This document shows positions 1-7,832 of a stretch of DNA of 40,800 nucleotides, in pieces. Numbering within the stretch: position 1 is the stretch's first letter; every line of letters starts with the position of its first letter. Both the position numbers and the translations under genes were made by a program. The DNA is from an uncultured Clostridia bacterium (GTDB taxonomy: Bacteria > Bacillota > Clostridia > Lachnospirales > CAG-274), in NCBI GenBank assembly GCA_947591605.1, contig CANQDF010000020.1, positions 1 to 40,800 on the forward strand. Direction: 5' to 3'. Below the pieces are notes generated by a model. That model was not told where the DNA came from, ran no database searches, and was given only the letters and a program-made list of their open reading frames with translations.

Positions 1-4
1 AATT

Positions 5-24
5 ATCACCTCAATATAATTATA
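5..24 (-). promoter_or_regulatory. -10 element and ribosome binding site of a gene lying left of the window
   Basis: On the minus strand TGGTATAAT (extended -10, hexamer at 19-24) is followed by GAGGTGAT (5-12), a good Shine-Dalgarno sequence. The start codon would fall outside the window. No good -35 hexamer is visible at 17 bases. The gene itself is not seen. Confidence 0.45.
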
Positions 25-59
25 CCATATATATGTAAAAAAGCCCAGTACTCCTGAAC

Positions 60-466
60 TTTTTTGACAGTCTGAGGCGGAGCAAAGCACCGCCTTTCAG
101 ACTGTCAAAAAACTAAAAAACAGATTAAAAAATGAATTTTTAAGAGATTAAACTTGCAAACACTTTAAGGTAACTTAAGCGCCGCAGGCTAAAATCCGCA
201 GTCAGCGTAATTTTCCCTTTGGGAAAATTAGCATGACCACGGGGACGAGCTTTGCTTGTGCACCGCAAAAAAGTAATGCGGACGCCCGCAGGGCGGCTTT
301 TGGCATAGCCAAAAGTGCTTTTCGTCCGAGGAAAAGAGGGAGTGTCGAGCGATAGCGAGGCGCGAATCTCTTTATACTCTGTAAAAGATGCAGGAAATGC
401 TTACATTTCCTGCAAGCGTGTCGACTTTTTCGACACGCTGAAAGGCGGAGCAAAGCACCGCCTTTA
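60..466. repeat. Mosaic intergenic repeat of stacked hairpins, left copy
   Basis: This is a non-coding chain of perfect or near-perfect stem-loops. An outer stem GACAGTCTGA/TCAGACTGTC (66-75 with 97-106, extended by T6/A6) encloses GGCGG-AGCAAAGCA-CCGCC (76-94). Further stems are at 208-230 (10 bp), 263-281, 283-295, 297-315 (8 bp), 390-413 (10 bp), 415-439 (10 bp) and 441-465, the last repeating the GGCGG hairpin. Segments about 66-201 and 322-445 recur, inverted, at 9876-10110. The stretch 202-321 is mostly absent from that copy. The element abuts the 3' end of the spoVA operon. An 83-codon minus-strand open frame inside it looks spurious: its conserved part simply follows the repeat. Confidence 0.85.
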
Positions 467-471
467 TATAT

Positions 472-825
472 CTATTTTTCCTTTGGGTCAAACACAAGCG
501 CCATAACAAACGCCGACACAATGGCAGCGGACACACCTGCCGCAGCCGCCTTGAAGCCTCCTGTAAGTATGCCTATTGCGCCGCTTTGGTCTATCTCCTT
601 CATAACGCCCTTGGCAAGCAGATTGCCAAAGCCCGGCAGCGGCACGCTTGCGCCTGCGCCCGCAAAATCCACAAGGCTCTGATACCAGCCCAGACCGCCC
701 AGTATACAGCCTGCTATAACAAAAATAACCAGTATCCTTGCGGATGTAAGCTTTGTTTTGTCTATAAGTATCTGACCTATTACACAAATAAGTCCGCCAA
801 CTATAAATGCCTTTAAATAATCCAA
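472..825 (-). CDS. spoVAE: Stage V sporulation protein AE (SpoVAE/SpoVAEb)
   Basis: A small integral membrane protein of 117 residues. SpoVA proteins move Ca-dipicolinate into the forespore during sporulation and release it at germination. The opening MDYLKAFIVGGLICVIGQ is the hallmark of this family and is echoed in SpoVAC upstream. About four hydrophobic segments are visible. The start is TTG, directly after the TAA of spoVAD and preceded by GGGGTG; no ATG lies nearby. It is the last gene of the operon. No spoVAEa or spoVAF follows; the mosaic hairpin repeat begins 6 bases beyond the stop. Family assignment is secure. Confidence 0.93.
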   Translation of the reverse strand: MDYLKAFIVGGLICVIGQILIDKTKLTSARILVIFVIAGCILGGLGWYQSLVDFAGAGASVPLPGFGNLLAKGVMKEIDQSGAIGILTGGFKAAAAGVSAAIVSAFVMALVFDPKEK

Positions 826-1842
826 TTACTGCACCCCGCTTTCTATAACGACGCCGTGGGCAATGCCCGCAATGCTCTCGCCCTGACCTACGCTTGTAGG
901 GCTCATAAGCGCTCCGGTAGGCACAAACAGCAGCCTTTTTATCTCTCCCGATTTAAGCCTGTCAAACAGCGTACCCGCAAAGGTAACGGCAGAGCAGGCG
1001 CAGCCGCTGCCGCCCGAGTGGGTATCCTGCTTTTCCCTGTCAAATATCTCTATGCCGCAGTCGATGTGCCTGTCATCTATTACGATGCCCTTTTCCTCAA
1101 GCATCTCGCACAAAAGCGACTTGCCCACATAACCCAGATCTCCCGTTGCTATTACATCGTAATAGTCGGGGCCTACGCCAAAGTCCTTTAGGTTTGCCTC
1201 GATAAGGTCTGCAGCGGCAGGCGCCATGGCTGCACCCATATTGTTTGCATCCGTAACACCCATATCCACTATTTTGCCCGTGGTTATGCCCGTGACCCTG
1301 GGGCCGTCGCCGATAGACTGCAAAAGCGCCGCACCGTCACCCGTTACCGTCCAAGTGGATGTTTGCGGACGCTGTGTGCCCAGCGGCAGAGGAAAACGAA
1401 ACTGCTTTTCCGCCGAACAAAAATGACTTGATGCCGCAGCTATTACACGGGCAGCCGCACCGCTGTCGATAAGCAGCGATGCAAGACCCATTGCCTCACC
1501 CATGGTGGAGCAAGCGCCAAAAACGCCAAAATACGGTATGCCCATATCCCTTATGCCGTAGGTGCTTCCGCAGCACTGGTTTAAAAGATCGCCTGTAATA
1601 ATATAGTCTATATCCTCATTTTTAAGGCACGCCTTGTCGACAAGCATGGATATATTGCGCCTTGCTATTTCGCTTTCCGCCTTTTCCCAGGTATCCTCGC
1701 CTGCAAGGTTGTCATCAAGTATAATGTCAAAGGTCGCACTTAACGGACCCTCTCCCTCCTTTGTGCCCACAGTCGAAGCAGTGTTTGTTATAATAGGACA
1801 ACGCTCCAGCCTGACCGATTGTCTGCCTGTATGAACCGCCAT
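826..1842 (-). CDS. spoVAD: Stage V sporulation protein AD (SpoVAD)
   Basis: A 338-residue soluble protein with a thiolase-like fold. SpoVAD binds dipicolinic acid directly and peripherally associates with the SpoVA channel at the spore inner membrane. Typical sequence is present throughout: GGSGCACSAVTFAG near residue 280, YFGVFGACSTMGEA near 105, and a C-terminal LLFVPTGALMSPTSVGQGES. Length is normal for the family. The ATG is preceded by AGGTGAT, which overlaps the TGA of spoVAC, so the two genes are probably translationally coupled. spoVAE follows with no gap. Confidence 0.96.
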   Translation of the reverse strand: MAVHTGRQSVRLERCPIITNTASTVGTKEGEGPLSATFDIILDDNLAGEDTWEKAESEIARRNISMLVDKACLKNEDIDYIITGDLLNQCCGSTYGIRDMGIPYFGVFGACSTMGEAMGLASLLIDSGAAARVIAAASSHFCSAEKQFRFPLPLGTQRPQTSTWTVTGDGAALLQSIGDGPRVTGITTGKIVDMGVTDANNMGAAMAPAAADLIEANLKDFGVGPDYYDVIATGDLGYVGKSLLCEMLEEKGIVIDDRHIDCGIEIFDREKQDTHSGGSGCACSAVTFAGTLFDRLKSGEIKRLLFVPTGALMSPTSVGQGESIAGIAHGVVIESGVQ

Positions 1843-1846
1843 TGTA

Positions 1847-2293
1847 TCACCTCATAAAATAATAAATTATGCCTACGATAACCGATGTAAGCACTCCGTA
1901 AAGAATGACCGGGCCCGCAACAATAAAAATTTTTGCTCCAAGCCCCAGTATAAGCCCCTCCTTTTTAAATTCCACCGCAGGGGAGCTGACCGAGTTTGAA
2001 AAACCCGTTATAGGTACGATAGAGCCTGCGCCCGCAAACTTGCCTATCTTTTCGTAAAGCCCAAGCCCCGTGAGCAGAGATGCGCACACCACCAGTATTA
2101 CCGATGTGTAGGTTGCGGCGTCCTCCACGGACGCACCCCTGCTTTTGCAAAAGTTGGTTATAAACTGACCTATAATACATATAAGCCCGCCTACCGCAAA
2201 CGCCTTTAAACAGTCCGTAAAAATAGGGCTGTCGGGAGAGGCTTTTTTGACCTTTTGCTGATATTCCGCCTGTTTTTGTTTTTTATCCTCCAT
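1847..2293 (-). CDS. spoVAC: Stage V sporulation protein AC (SpoVAC)
   Basis: A 148-residue membrane protein of the SpoVA channel. SpoVAC is the mechanosensitive component that lets dipicolinate out at germination. A charged cytoplasmic N terminus (residues 1-22, KKQKQAEYQQKVKK) leads into CLKAFAVGGLICIIGQ, then about four membrane helices, with FAGAGSIVPITGFSNS in the middle as expected. The ATG has AGGTGAATT just upstream. It lies 8 bases after spoVAB and 4 bases before spoVAD in the same operon. Confidence 0.95.
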   Translation of the reverse strand: MEDKKQKQAEYQQKVKKASPDSPIFTDCLKAFAVGGLICIIGQFITNFCKSRGASVEDAATYTSVILVVCASLLTGLGLYEKIGKFAGAGSIVPITGFSNSVSSPAVEFKKEGLILGLGAKIFIVAGPVILYGVLTSVIVGIIYYFMR

Positions 2294-2301
2294 AATTCAC
2301 C

Positions 2302-2733
2302 TCAAATATAATAAAATCCGGGTACAAAATAGTAGAGCACAGAGCCGAGCAGCTTGCCAAGCGCTATAGCGGTCACAAACCATTTAATGCCCTGCCTTAC
2401 CCTTGTACGTCTTACCAGCACGGGCAGCACATTGAGCACCTCCGCAAGGGAAACGGCAAGGCAGCCGTAAAATATGCCTACCATAACGCTGTACAAAGCG
2501 ACTGCCGGTCTGCCTATAGGCAGATATACATCCAGGTTAAGCAGCGCACTGCCCACTATGCCTCCTGCGATTATTGCCTCCTCATAAAGCTTGATATATG
2601 CCTTTGTACCCGTTTTGTCCGCAAGCCTGGGCACAACGCCTATAACCGCAATAAACGCAAACACAGCGCCTGCGATAACAAGCCCCGAGCCAAAACCTAT
2701 GGCAGTTATCAAAATATATTTAATTATTTCCAT
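2302..2733 (-). CDS. spoVAB: Stage V sporulation protein AB (SpoVAB)
   Basis: A 143-residue polytopic membrane protein with about four to five hydrophobic segments. Recognised by the family pattern around GFGSGLVIAGAVFAFI and PRLADKTGT near the N terminus, and by its place between spoVAA and spoVAC. SpoVAB is part of the spoVA operon in bacilli and some Clostridia; its separate biochemical role is unclear. It overlaps the end of spoVAA by 14 bases. The ATG start has GGAG about ten bases upstream. Confidence 0.9.
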   Translation of the reverse strand: MEIIKYILITAIGFGSGLVIAGAVFAFIAVIGVVPRLADKTGTKAYIKLYEEAIIAGGIVGSALLNLDVYLPIGRPAVALYSVMVGIFYGCLAVSLAEVLNVLPVLVRRTRVRQGIKWFVTAIALGKLLGSVLYYFVPGFYYI

Positions 2734-3355
2734 TTTTATTTTTCTCCGTGCTCAAAGTATCTATTATATTGTCCTCCACCTGGCTTTCATAGCTTGTCAT
2801 TTCCACCTCGATAGGGGTTGGGTCGTTGGTAAGCTTTTTGCCGCTGAAGTGGTTAAAAAACACTATTATGCCCGCCGCAAGGCCTATGGAATACGGCAGG
2901 TCTATTATAATAGGGTTTTCTACCCGCTCGTTAAAAAACATATAATAGTAGTTTTCAAATACGGTAGGTATCTGCGCATCGGAATGAAAGCTCATTATTG
3001 CCGTTGCCGAGCCTGCAAGCAACAGCAGGGATACAAACACAACCTTGATAAACTGCCAGGGGGTATTGCTTTTGCCCGTTTTTGCATTGTACTCCACAAC
3101 GGTGTCCTGCTCGCCCAGGTTGCTTATTGTATGCCCCGGCATAGCCGTGTTTATTGCCCTTACAATATCTATCACGGATACAAGATAGCACTTGTCCTCA
3201 CTGCTTTTTATCTCCATAAGCTTTATGCTGTCTACCCGTTTTTTAAGCCCGTCCTCCGCATATACCTGCGCTATATCGCTTATGTGCACAGCACCCAATG
3301 TGCCTGTAATATACTTTTTATCGGGCTTTATATATATCTCACTCAAAATACGCAC
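2720..3355 (-). CDS. spoVAA: Stage V sporulation protein AA (SpoVAA)
   Basis: A 211-residue protein with a soluble N-terminal half (about residues 1-105, with ITGTLGAVHISDIAQVYAED and the HTISNLGEQDTVVEY region) and two hydrophobic segments (about 107-125 and 158-173). This is the SpoVAA layout. It starts with GTG at 3355, immediately after the TAG of the small upstream gene, with GGGAG five to seven bases before. It heads the recognised part of the spoVA operon, which runs AA-AB-AC-AD-AE without internal terminators. Confidence 0.9.
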   Translation of the reverse strand: MRILSEIYIKPDKKYITGTLGAVHISDIAQVYAEDGLKKRVDSIKLMEIKSSEDKCYLVSVIDIVRAINTAMPGHTISNLGEQDTVVEYNAKTGKSNTPWQFIKVVFVSLLLLAGSATAIMSFHSDAQIPTVFENYYYMFFNERVENPIIIDLPYSIGLAAGIIVFFNHFSGKKLTNDPTPIEVEMTSYESQVEDNIIDTLSTEKNKNGNN

Positions 3356-3490
3356 CTACTCCCGATCGGAAAATACAAATGTACTGTTTTCGTAACCCGA
3401 GTTTTCACCCACGCACATAAAAATTATACCTACCGCCGCAATTATAACAGCCGCAATAGGCAATAATTTTATAAAGGTCGTCATACTCAT
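3356..3490 (-). CDS. 44-residue single-pass membrane peptide leading the spoVA operon
   Basis: A short frame reads MSMTTFIKLLPIAAVIIAAV, then a second hydrophobic run ending IIFMCVG (together about residues 6-27), then a polar tail ending STFVFSDRE. An AAAGGGGTGG ribosome binding site lies just upstream of two alternative ATGs (codons 1 and 3). The TAG stop directly abuts the GTG of spoVAA, an arrangement typical of coupled genes. I do not recognise the family. The predicted topology is one transmembrane helix with a roughly 17-residue tail, plausibly outside the donor membrane. Coding potential rests on the ribosome binding site, the hydrophobic pattern and the exact junction; homology is untested. 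Confidence 0.6.
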   Translation of the reverse strand: MSMTTFIKLLPIAAVIIAAVGIIFMCVGENSGYENSTFVFSDRE

Positions 3491-3594
3491 ACCGCCACCC
3501 CTTTCCGTAAATAATATATATGCACGCCCGTATTGCTTTGCGCGGCATATCGTATATACTTAATTTTGTTTAAAAAACCGTAATTTATACATAC

Positions 3595-3636
3595 AATAAA
3601 AAAAACAGATGTGCAAAGTAATTACTGTGCACATCT
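3595..3636 (-). terminator. Intrinsic terminator after the nudF gene
   Basis: A perfect 10-bp stem (CAGATGTGCA at 3605-3614 with TGCACATCTG at 3627-3636) and 12-base loop. On the minus strand it is followed by eight T residues. It lies about 30 bases past the stop at 3665. Confidence 0.88.
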
Positions 3637-3664
3637 GCTTTATTATCTCCTTTGGAGCTGTTTT

Positions 3665-4219
3665 TCAGTCTTGGTCATCAAGGCTTTTTTTGTAATACAG
3701 TATTGCGGATATGGTTTTTCCGTCACATATGCTGCCCTGCATTATCATTTCTGTTATTTCGTCAAGGGTATAGCTTTCAACATCTATACACTCATCCTCA
3801 TCAAGGTTTTGAGCCGTTTTTGTAAGACCCTCGCAAAGAAATATATAAATTATCTCCGTACAAAAGCCTATTGCGGTGTACATATTGAAAAGCGGTTTTA
3901 TACGTGCCGCCTTACAGCCCGTTTCCTCCTCTATCTCCCTTATGGCGCAGCTTATGGGCTGCTCGCCCTTTTCCATTGTTCCTGCGGGCAGCTCCAGTGT
4001 TTTCCTCCTTGCGGTGTGTCGGTACTGCCTTACAAGCAGTATCTTTCCGTCATCGTCTATGGCGATCATGGCGGCGGAACCGCCGTGCTCCACAATATCC
4101 TTTGATACCGTATGCCCGTCCGGCATAACATAGCTGTCCCTGTAAAGGCTTATGCGGCTGCCCTCGTAAATTTTTTTGTGTTCTGTCTGTTCATACATAT
4201 CAATGCACATCCCGATCAA
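3665..4219 (-). CDS. nudF: ADP-ribose pyrophosphatase, NUDIX family
   Basis: Hydrolyses ADP-ribose and related nucleoside diphosphate sugars to AMP and sugar phosphate. The complete Nudix box G-x5-E-x7-REIEEETG is present ([20 protein letters not shown], about residues 80-99), preceded by [19 protein letters not shown], which is typical of the NudF/ADPRase subgroup. The C-terminal [19 protein letters not shown] also fits. The TTG at 4219 overlaps the asnS stop by 4 bases (TTGA). ATG codons at 4210 and 4198 are possible starts; starting at 4198 gives [13 protein letters not shown], close to family N termini, so the true start is uncertain. It is co-transcribed with asnS and ends at a strong terminator. 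Confidence 0.88.
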   Translation of the reverse strand: MIGMCIDMYEQTEHKKIYEGSRISLYRDSYVMPDGHTVSKDIVEHGGSAAMIAIDDDGKILLVRQYRHTARRKTLELPAGTMEKGEQPISCAIREIEEETGCKAARIKPLFNMYTAIGFCTEIIYIFLCEGLTKTAQNLDEDECIDVESYTLDEITEMIMQGSICDGKTISAILYYKKSLDDQD

Positions 4220-5616
4220 AAATCAGCACTGCCTGCCGTGCGTGGATAAGGCAGCACATCCCTTATATTGGACATACCCGTTATATACATTATGCAGCGT
4301 TCAAAGCCAAGCCCAAAGCCTGCATGCCTTGTACCTCCGTAACGCCTCAGATCCATATACCAGCGATAATCGTCATACTTAAGCCCAAGCTCGTCAATGC
4401 GGTTTTTGAGCACATCAAAGCGTTCCTCACGCTGTGAGCCGCCTATTATCTCGCCCACGCCCGGCACAAGCAGATCCATTGCCGCAACCGTTTTTTGGTC
4501 GTCATTCAGGCGCATATAAAACGCCTTGATATCCTTTGGATAATCCGTGACAAAGACAGGACGCTTGAATACCTTTTCCGTCAGATAACGCTCATGCTCT
4601 GTCTGCAGATCAATACCCCAGCTTACGGGATACTCAAAGCTGTGATCTGCCTTTGAGAGCAGCTCGACAGCCTCGGTATAGGTGACATGGGCAAAGCTGC
4701 TGTTTACTATATTGTCAAGCCTCTCCAGCAGCCCCTTGTCAACAAAGCTGTTGAAAAACGTCATCTCCTCGGGTGCGTTTTCAAGCACATAGTTTATTAC
4801 ATACTTAAGCATATCCTCGGCAAGCTCCATGTCATCGTCAAGGTCGGCAAAGGCTATCTCGGGTTCGATCATCCAGAACTCGGCTGCATGCCTTGGCGTG
4901 TTGGAATTTTCCGCCCTGAAGGTAGGGCCAAAGGTATACACATTTCTGAATGCCATTGCATAGGTTTCCGCAGAGAGCTGACCGCTTACCGTAAGCTTGG
5001 TTTCCTTGCCGAAAAAGTCCTTACCGTAATCGGGTTTTCCGTTTTCGTCAAGGGGGAGAGAGGACATATCCAGGGTAGTCACTCTGAACATTTCACCCGC
5101 ACCCTCACAGTCGCTGCCCGTTATTATTGGCGTATGGACATACACAAAGTCACGATCCCTAAAAAATTTGTGTATGGCATATGCCGCCAGAGAACGCACC
5201 CTGAACACCGCCGCAAACGTGTTTGTACGGGGTCTGAGGTGGGCTATCGTTCTGAGGTACTCAAAGCTGTGCCTCTTTTTTTGCAGAGGATAATCCGATG
5301 GAGAGGAGCCCTCTATCTCCACAGAAGCTGCCTTTATCTCAAAAGGCTGCTTGTTTTCGGGCGTAGGGACAAGAGTGCCCTTTACGATAAGGCTTGTACC
5401 AACGCCTATTTTTGAGATCTGCGCAAAGTTATCGAGGCTGTCCTCAAAAACTATTTGCAAGCTTTTAAAAAAGCTGCCGTCGTTAAGCTCTATAAACCCA
5501 AAGCTTTTTGAGCAGCGCATTGTCCTTACCCAACCTCCGACCGTTACAGCTGTGTTTATATAGCTGTCGGTGTTTTTATACAGATCTTTAACAATGGTAA
5601 GCTCTTTGTTCAACAT
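4216..5616 (-). CDS. asnS: Asparaginyl-tRNA synthetase
   Basis: A class IIb aminoacyl-tRNA synthetase charging tRNA-Asn, about 466 residues. The N-terminal OB-fold anticodon-binding domain covers about residues 15-105 ([20 protein letters not shown]). The catalytic domain carries motif 2 ([20 protein letters not shown]) and motif 3 ([15 protein letters not shown]). The [13 protein letters not shown] sequence separates AsnRS from AspRS. The ATG at 5616 is chosen because AGGAG lies five bases upstream; a GTG two codons earlier would sit on that site. Having asnS implies that direct charging of tRNA-Asn is available. Confidence 0.96.
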   Translation of the reverse strand: MLNKELTIVKDLYKNTDSYINTAVTVGGWVRTMRCSKSFGFIELNDGSFFKSLQIVFEDSLDNFAQISKIGVGTSLIVKGTLVPTPENKQPFEIKAASVEIEGSSPSDYPLQKKRHSFEYLRTIAHLRPRTNTFAAVFRVRSLAAYAIHKFFRDRDFVYVHTPIITGSDCEGAGEMFRVTTLDMSSLPLDENGKPDYGKDFFGKETKLTVSGQLSAETYAMAFRNVYTFGPTFRAENSNTPRHAAEFWMIEPEIAFADLDDDMELAEDMLKYVINYVLENAPEEMTFFNSFVDKGLLERLDNIVNSSFAHVTYTEAVELLSKADHSFEYPVSWGIDLQTEHERYLTEKVFKRPVFVTDYPKDIKAFYMRLNDDQKTVAAMDLLVPGVGEIIGGSQREERFDVLKNRIDELGLKYDDYRWYMDLRRYGGTRHAGFGLGFERCIMYITGMSNIRDVLPYPRTAGSADF

Positions 5617-5645
5617 AATCACTCCTAAACCAAATATATAAATAA

Positions 5646-5651
5646 ATTATA
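5646..5651 (-). promoter_or_regulatory. Probable -10 hexamer for asnS-nudF
   Basis: TATAAT on the minus strand, about 30 bases before the asnS start and ribosome binding site. No convincing -35 hexamer is at 16-18 bases. Confidence 0.4.
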
Positions 5652-5716
5652 CACCATAAAAGGCGCAGGCATGCCCAAAAACCGATAATAAAAATTACTG
5701 TTTTAGGCAAAATTTA

Positions 5717-5761
5717 AAGGCTCCCTTTATCGGATACAGCACATCCAAAGCAGGGAGCCTT
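5717..5761 (-). terminator. Terminator-like hairpin after the sugar ABC operon
   Basis: A perfect 10-bp stem AAGGCTCCCT/AGGGAGCCTT (5717-5726 with 5752-5761), a 25-base loop and, on the minus strand, a weak T-rich tail. It lies 80 bases past the permease stop. The rest of 5623-5840 holds nothing else I can support. Confidence 0.55.
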
Positions 5762-5840
5762 CATATAGGCAGGCCATACGCACAGCCTTGCCTTAACACG
5801 TTGTTATGCACACCAACGCATTATTTAAGTAGTTAAAGGA

Positions 5841-6716
5841 TCATTCCTTAACAGCACCCATTGTAACACCTGTCATGAAGTATCTCTGGCAGAATGGGTA
5901 AATAAACATAAATGGTACTATAGATACAACAATAGCGGCACTCTGAAGAGTTTTAAGGTTGATAACGCCGCTGTCGCCGCCGCTTGCAGTTTTATCCGCA
6001 AACAAATCTCTCAGTCTGTACTGGAAGTTGTACTTTGTTGGGTCTGTAATGTAGATTACATAGTGGAAGTACTCGCTCCATGCAGCAACTGCAAAGAACA
6101 GACCTATTGAAGCAAGCGATGCCTTTGAAAGAGGTAAAACTATCTTGAAGAATATACCTATAGGGGTACATCCGTCGATCTCTGCTGCCTCAAACAAGCT
6201 GGCAGGCAGACCCTCAAAGAAGCTTCGCATAAGTACCAGGTTGTAAACATTAAGTGCGCCTGTAAGGATAACAGCCCAAAGTGAGTTGTAAAGACCTACT
6301 GCCTTGATAACAAGGAATGTAGGGATAAGACCACCGTTGAAGATCATGGTGAACATCAGCAGGTAGCTGAAGATCTTAACACCGGGCATTTCCTTCTGGA
6401 TAAGTATATATGCACCAACTGTAGAAATTGCAAGACCTACAAAGGTAGTCATCAGTGTAGTGTATATGGAAATAAGTATAGCGCCGCCCAGAGAATCCCA
6501 GTTGAAGTGCGAGAAGATGTACTTGTACGCAATTCCGTTAAATTCATCGGGGATAAGCTGTAAGCCGTAAACGGTATGGTTCATAAGTGAGTCCGAAAGG
6601 ATCTTTATGATAGGCACTATCATACAAACCATCATCGCAATAAAGAACAGAGTGTTGAATATTACGAATACCGCACGAGCCCTGTAGCCCTTTCTGAAAC
6701 TGAATTTAGTGCTCAT
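5841..6716 (-). CDS. Carbohydrate ABC transporter permease (LplC/YtcP type)
   Basis: An inner permease subunit of a CUT1-type sugar importer, 291 residues, with about six membrane helices. The EAA signature that docks the ATPase is EAAEIDGCTPIGIFFKIVLP (about residues 190-209). The C-terminal half (WSEYFHYVIYITDPTKYNFQ and the closing TGVTMGAVKE) is typical of the LplC/YtcP subgroup used for oligosaccharides and polysaccharide breakdown products. The ATG has AAAGGAG nine bases upstream. It lies 18 bases behind the partner permease. No cognate ATPase is in the window, as is usual for this class, where one shared MsmX-type ATPase serves many importers. Substrate unknown. Confidence 0.9.
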   Translation of the reverse strand: MSTKFSFRKGYRARAVFVIFNTLFFIAMMVCMIVPIIKILSDSLMNHTVYGLQLIPDEFNGIAYKYIFSHFNWDSLGGAILISIYTTLMTTFVGLAISTVGAYILIQKEMPGVKIFSYLLMFTMIFNGGLIPTFLVIKAVGLYNSLWAVILTGALNVYNLVLMRSFFEGLPASLFEAAEIDGCTPIGIFFKIVLPLSKASLASIGLFFAVAAWSEYFHYVIYITDPTKYNFQYRLRDLFADKTASGGDSGVINLKTLQSAAIVVSIVPFMFIYPFCQRYFMTGVTMGAVKE

Positions 6717-6734
6717 ATATTCAAACTCCTTTCA

Positions 6735-7733
6735 TTATACGATACCTTGACCTCTGATCTTCTTAGAGATAATATCAGAACCGGTTACAAGGATAAGTGA
6801 TACTACGGACTTGAACAGACCTATAGCTGTTGAATAGCCGTAGTCGTTGCCGCCGATACCTACACGGTATGAGTAGCACTGGATAACGTCGGCTACCGAG
6901 TATACAAGGTCGTTGTAAAGCACGAAGACCGACTCAAAAACATTCATAACCTTTGCAAGGTTAAGGATGAATACAACAAGGATAGTATTCATGATGCTTG
7001 GCAGTGTGATGTACCAAGTTTGTTTTAATCTGCCTGCGCCGTCAATCTCAGCTGCCTCATAGAGGTCGGGGCTGATGCTTGTAAGAGCTGCAAGGTAGAT
7101 GATGGTGTTCCAACCTGTTTCCTTCCAGCGGTTTGCAAAGAGCCATACACCACGCCAGGTGCTTGTGCTTGCAAGGAAGTTGATAGGTGTATCTATTATA
7201 TGAAGATTAAGTAAGATAGCATTTACAAAGCCTACAAGAGAAAGATCCTGACCTGTCGAGTCGGCACCTGCCGAAAGAAGCAGTGTAAAGATAGATGCAA
7301 CAACTACCCATGACAGGAAGTGAGGCAGGTAAAGAACTGTCTGAACTATCTTTTTGCCCCAGGCATTCTGGATCTCGTTTATCATAAGCGCAATAATAAC
7401 GGAACATACCATAGCAAGCAGCAGGTTGCCGATACTAAGTATAAGTGTGTTCTTGAGCGCCTGAAGGAAGAATTCATCCTGGAACAGCCTCTGGAAGTTG
7501 CCGATACCGGTAGAGTAATCGGGGCCGCTTCCGCTTGTGATCTGCCTTAACTTATAGGTTGAAAACGCAAATCTAATACCGAGCATTGGCCAGTAGTAAA
7601 GTATAAACAGGAACACAAGGATAGGTATAGCCATTAAGTAGAAATAAATGTACCTTGAGGCCCTGCGCCAAACGCTTGGTTTTTTAATAACTATTTCATC
7701 ATAGTTAATAGTGGATTTATTTTCCTCTGCCAT
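6735..7733 (-). CDS. Carbohydrate ABC transporter permease (LplB/YteP type)
   Basis: The partner permease of the sugar importer, about 332 residues with six predicted helices after a polar N terminus (residues 1-30). The cluster YYWPMLGIRFAFSTYKL after helix 1 and the EAA loop YEAAEIDGAGRLKQTWYITL mark the LplB/YteP subgroup. ATG at 7733 is preferred over a GTG three codons upstream because GAAAGGG sits eight bases before it. A 99-base gap with a strong hairpin separates it from the binding-protein gene, which fits lower expression of the permeases. Confidence 0.9.
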   Translation of the reverse strand: MAEENKSTINYDEIVIKKPSVWRRASRYIYFYLMAIPILVFLFILYYWPMLGIRFAFSTYKLRQITSGSGPDYSTGIGNFQRLFQDEFFLQALKNTLILSIGNLLLAMVCSVIIALMINEIQNAWGKKIVQTVLYLPHFLSWVVVASIFTLLLSAGADSTGQDLSLVGFVNAILLNLHIIDTPINFLASTSTWRGVWLFANRWKETGWNTIIYLAALTSISPDLYEAAEIDGAGRLKQTWYITLPSIMNTILVVFILNLAKVMNVFESVFVLYNDLVYSVADVIQCYSYRVGIGGNDYGYSTAIGLFKSVVSLILVTGSDIISKKIRGQGIV

Positions 7734-7770
7734 TGATTTCACCCTTTCAGTTTTTATTTGGTGATACGAA

Positions 7771-7789
7771 CTGCCGCATAATGCGGCAG
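7771..7789 (-). other. Intercistronic hairpin between binding protein and permease genes
   Basis: CTGCCGCAT-a-ATGCGGCAG is an almost continuous 19-base palindrome with no T tract after it on the minus strand. It is therefore more likely an mRNA-stabilising or processing hairpin than a terminator. Similar hairpins elsewhere raise binding-protein mRNA relative to permease mRNA. Confidence 0.6.
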
Positions 7790-7832
7790 CTCGCCATATA
7801 ATTTAATTTTATACAAAGCCTTTGCCGGTATA

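Noticed and set aside
60..112. Long hairpin read as a bidirectional terminator
   Set aside because: The T residues are on the 5' side of the stem and the A residues on the 3' side, on both strands. There is no T tract after the stem in either direction.
202..453. Minus-strand 83-codon frame within the left hairpin repeat, resembling an 81-codon frame at 9785-10030
   Set aside because: The similarity comes from the repeat DNA itself. The two frames diverge outside shared hairpins, lack ribosome binding sites and encode Arg/Leu/Ala-rich low-complexity sequence.
2591..3466. Plus-strand open frame of about 290 codons antisense to spoVAA/spoVAB
   Set aside because: Its codons shadow the spoVA genes, the product is Tyr/His/Cys-rich with no family look, and it has no ribosome binding site. 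Similar long antisense frames over asnS, hsp70, the J-TPR gene and infB were rejected for the same reason.
3491..3600. Possible sigma-G/sigma-F promoter of the spoVA operon (GTATA and CATATAT elements)
   Set aside because: The spacing between them is about 32 bases and other pairings match poorly. The region is AT-rich, so chance matches are likely.
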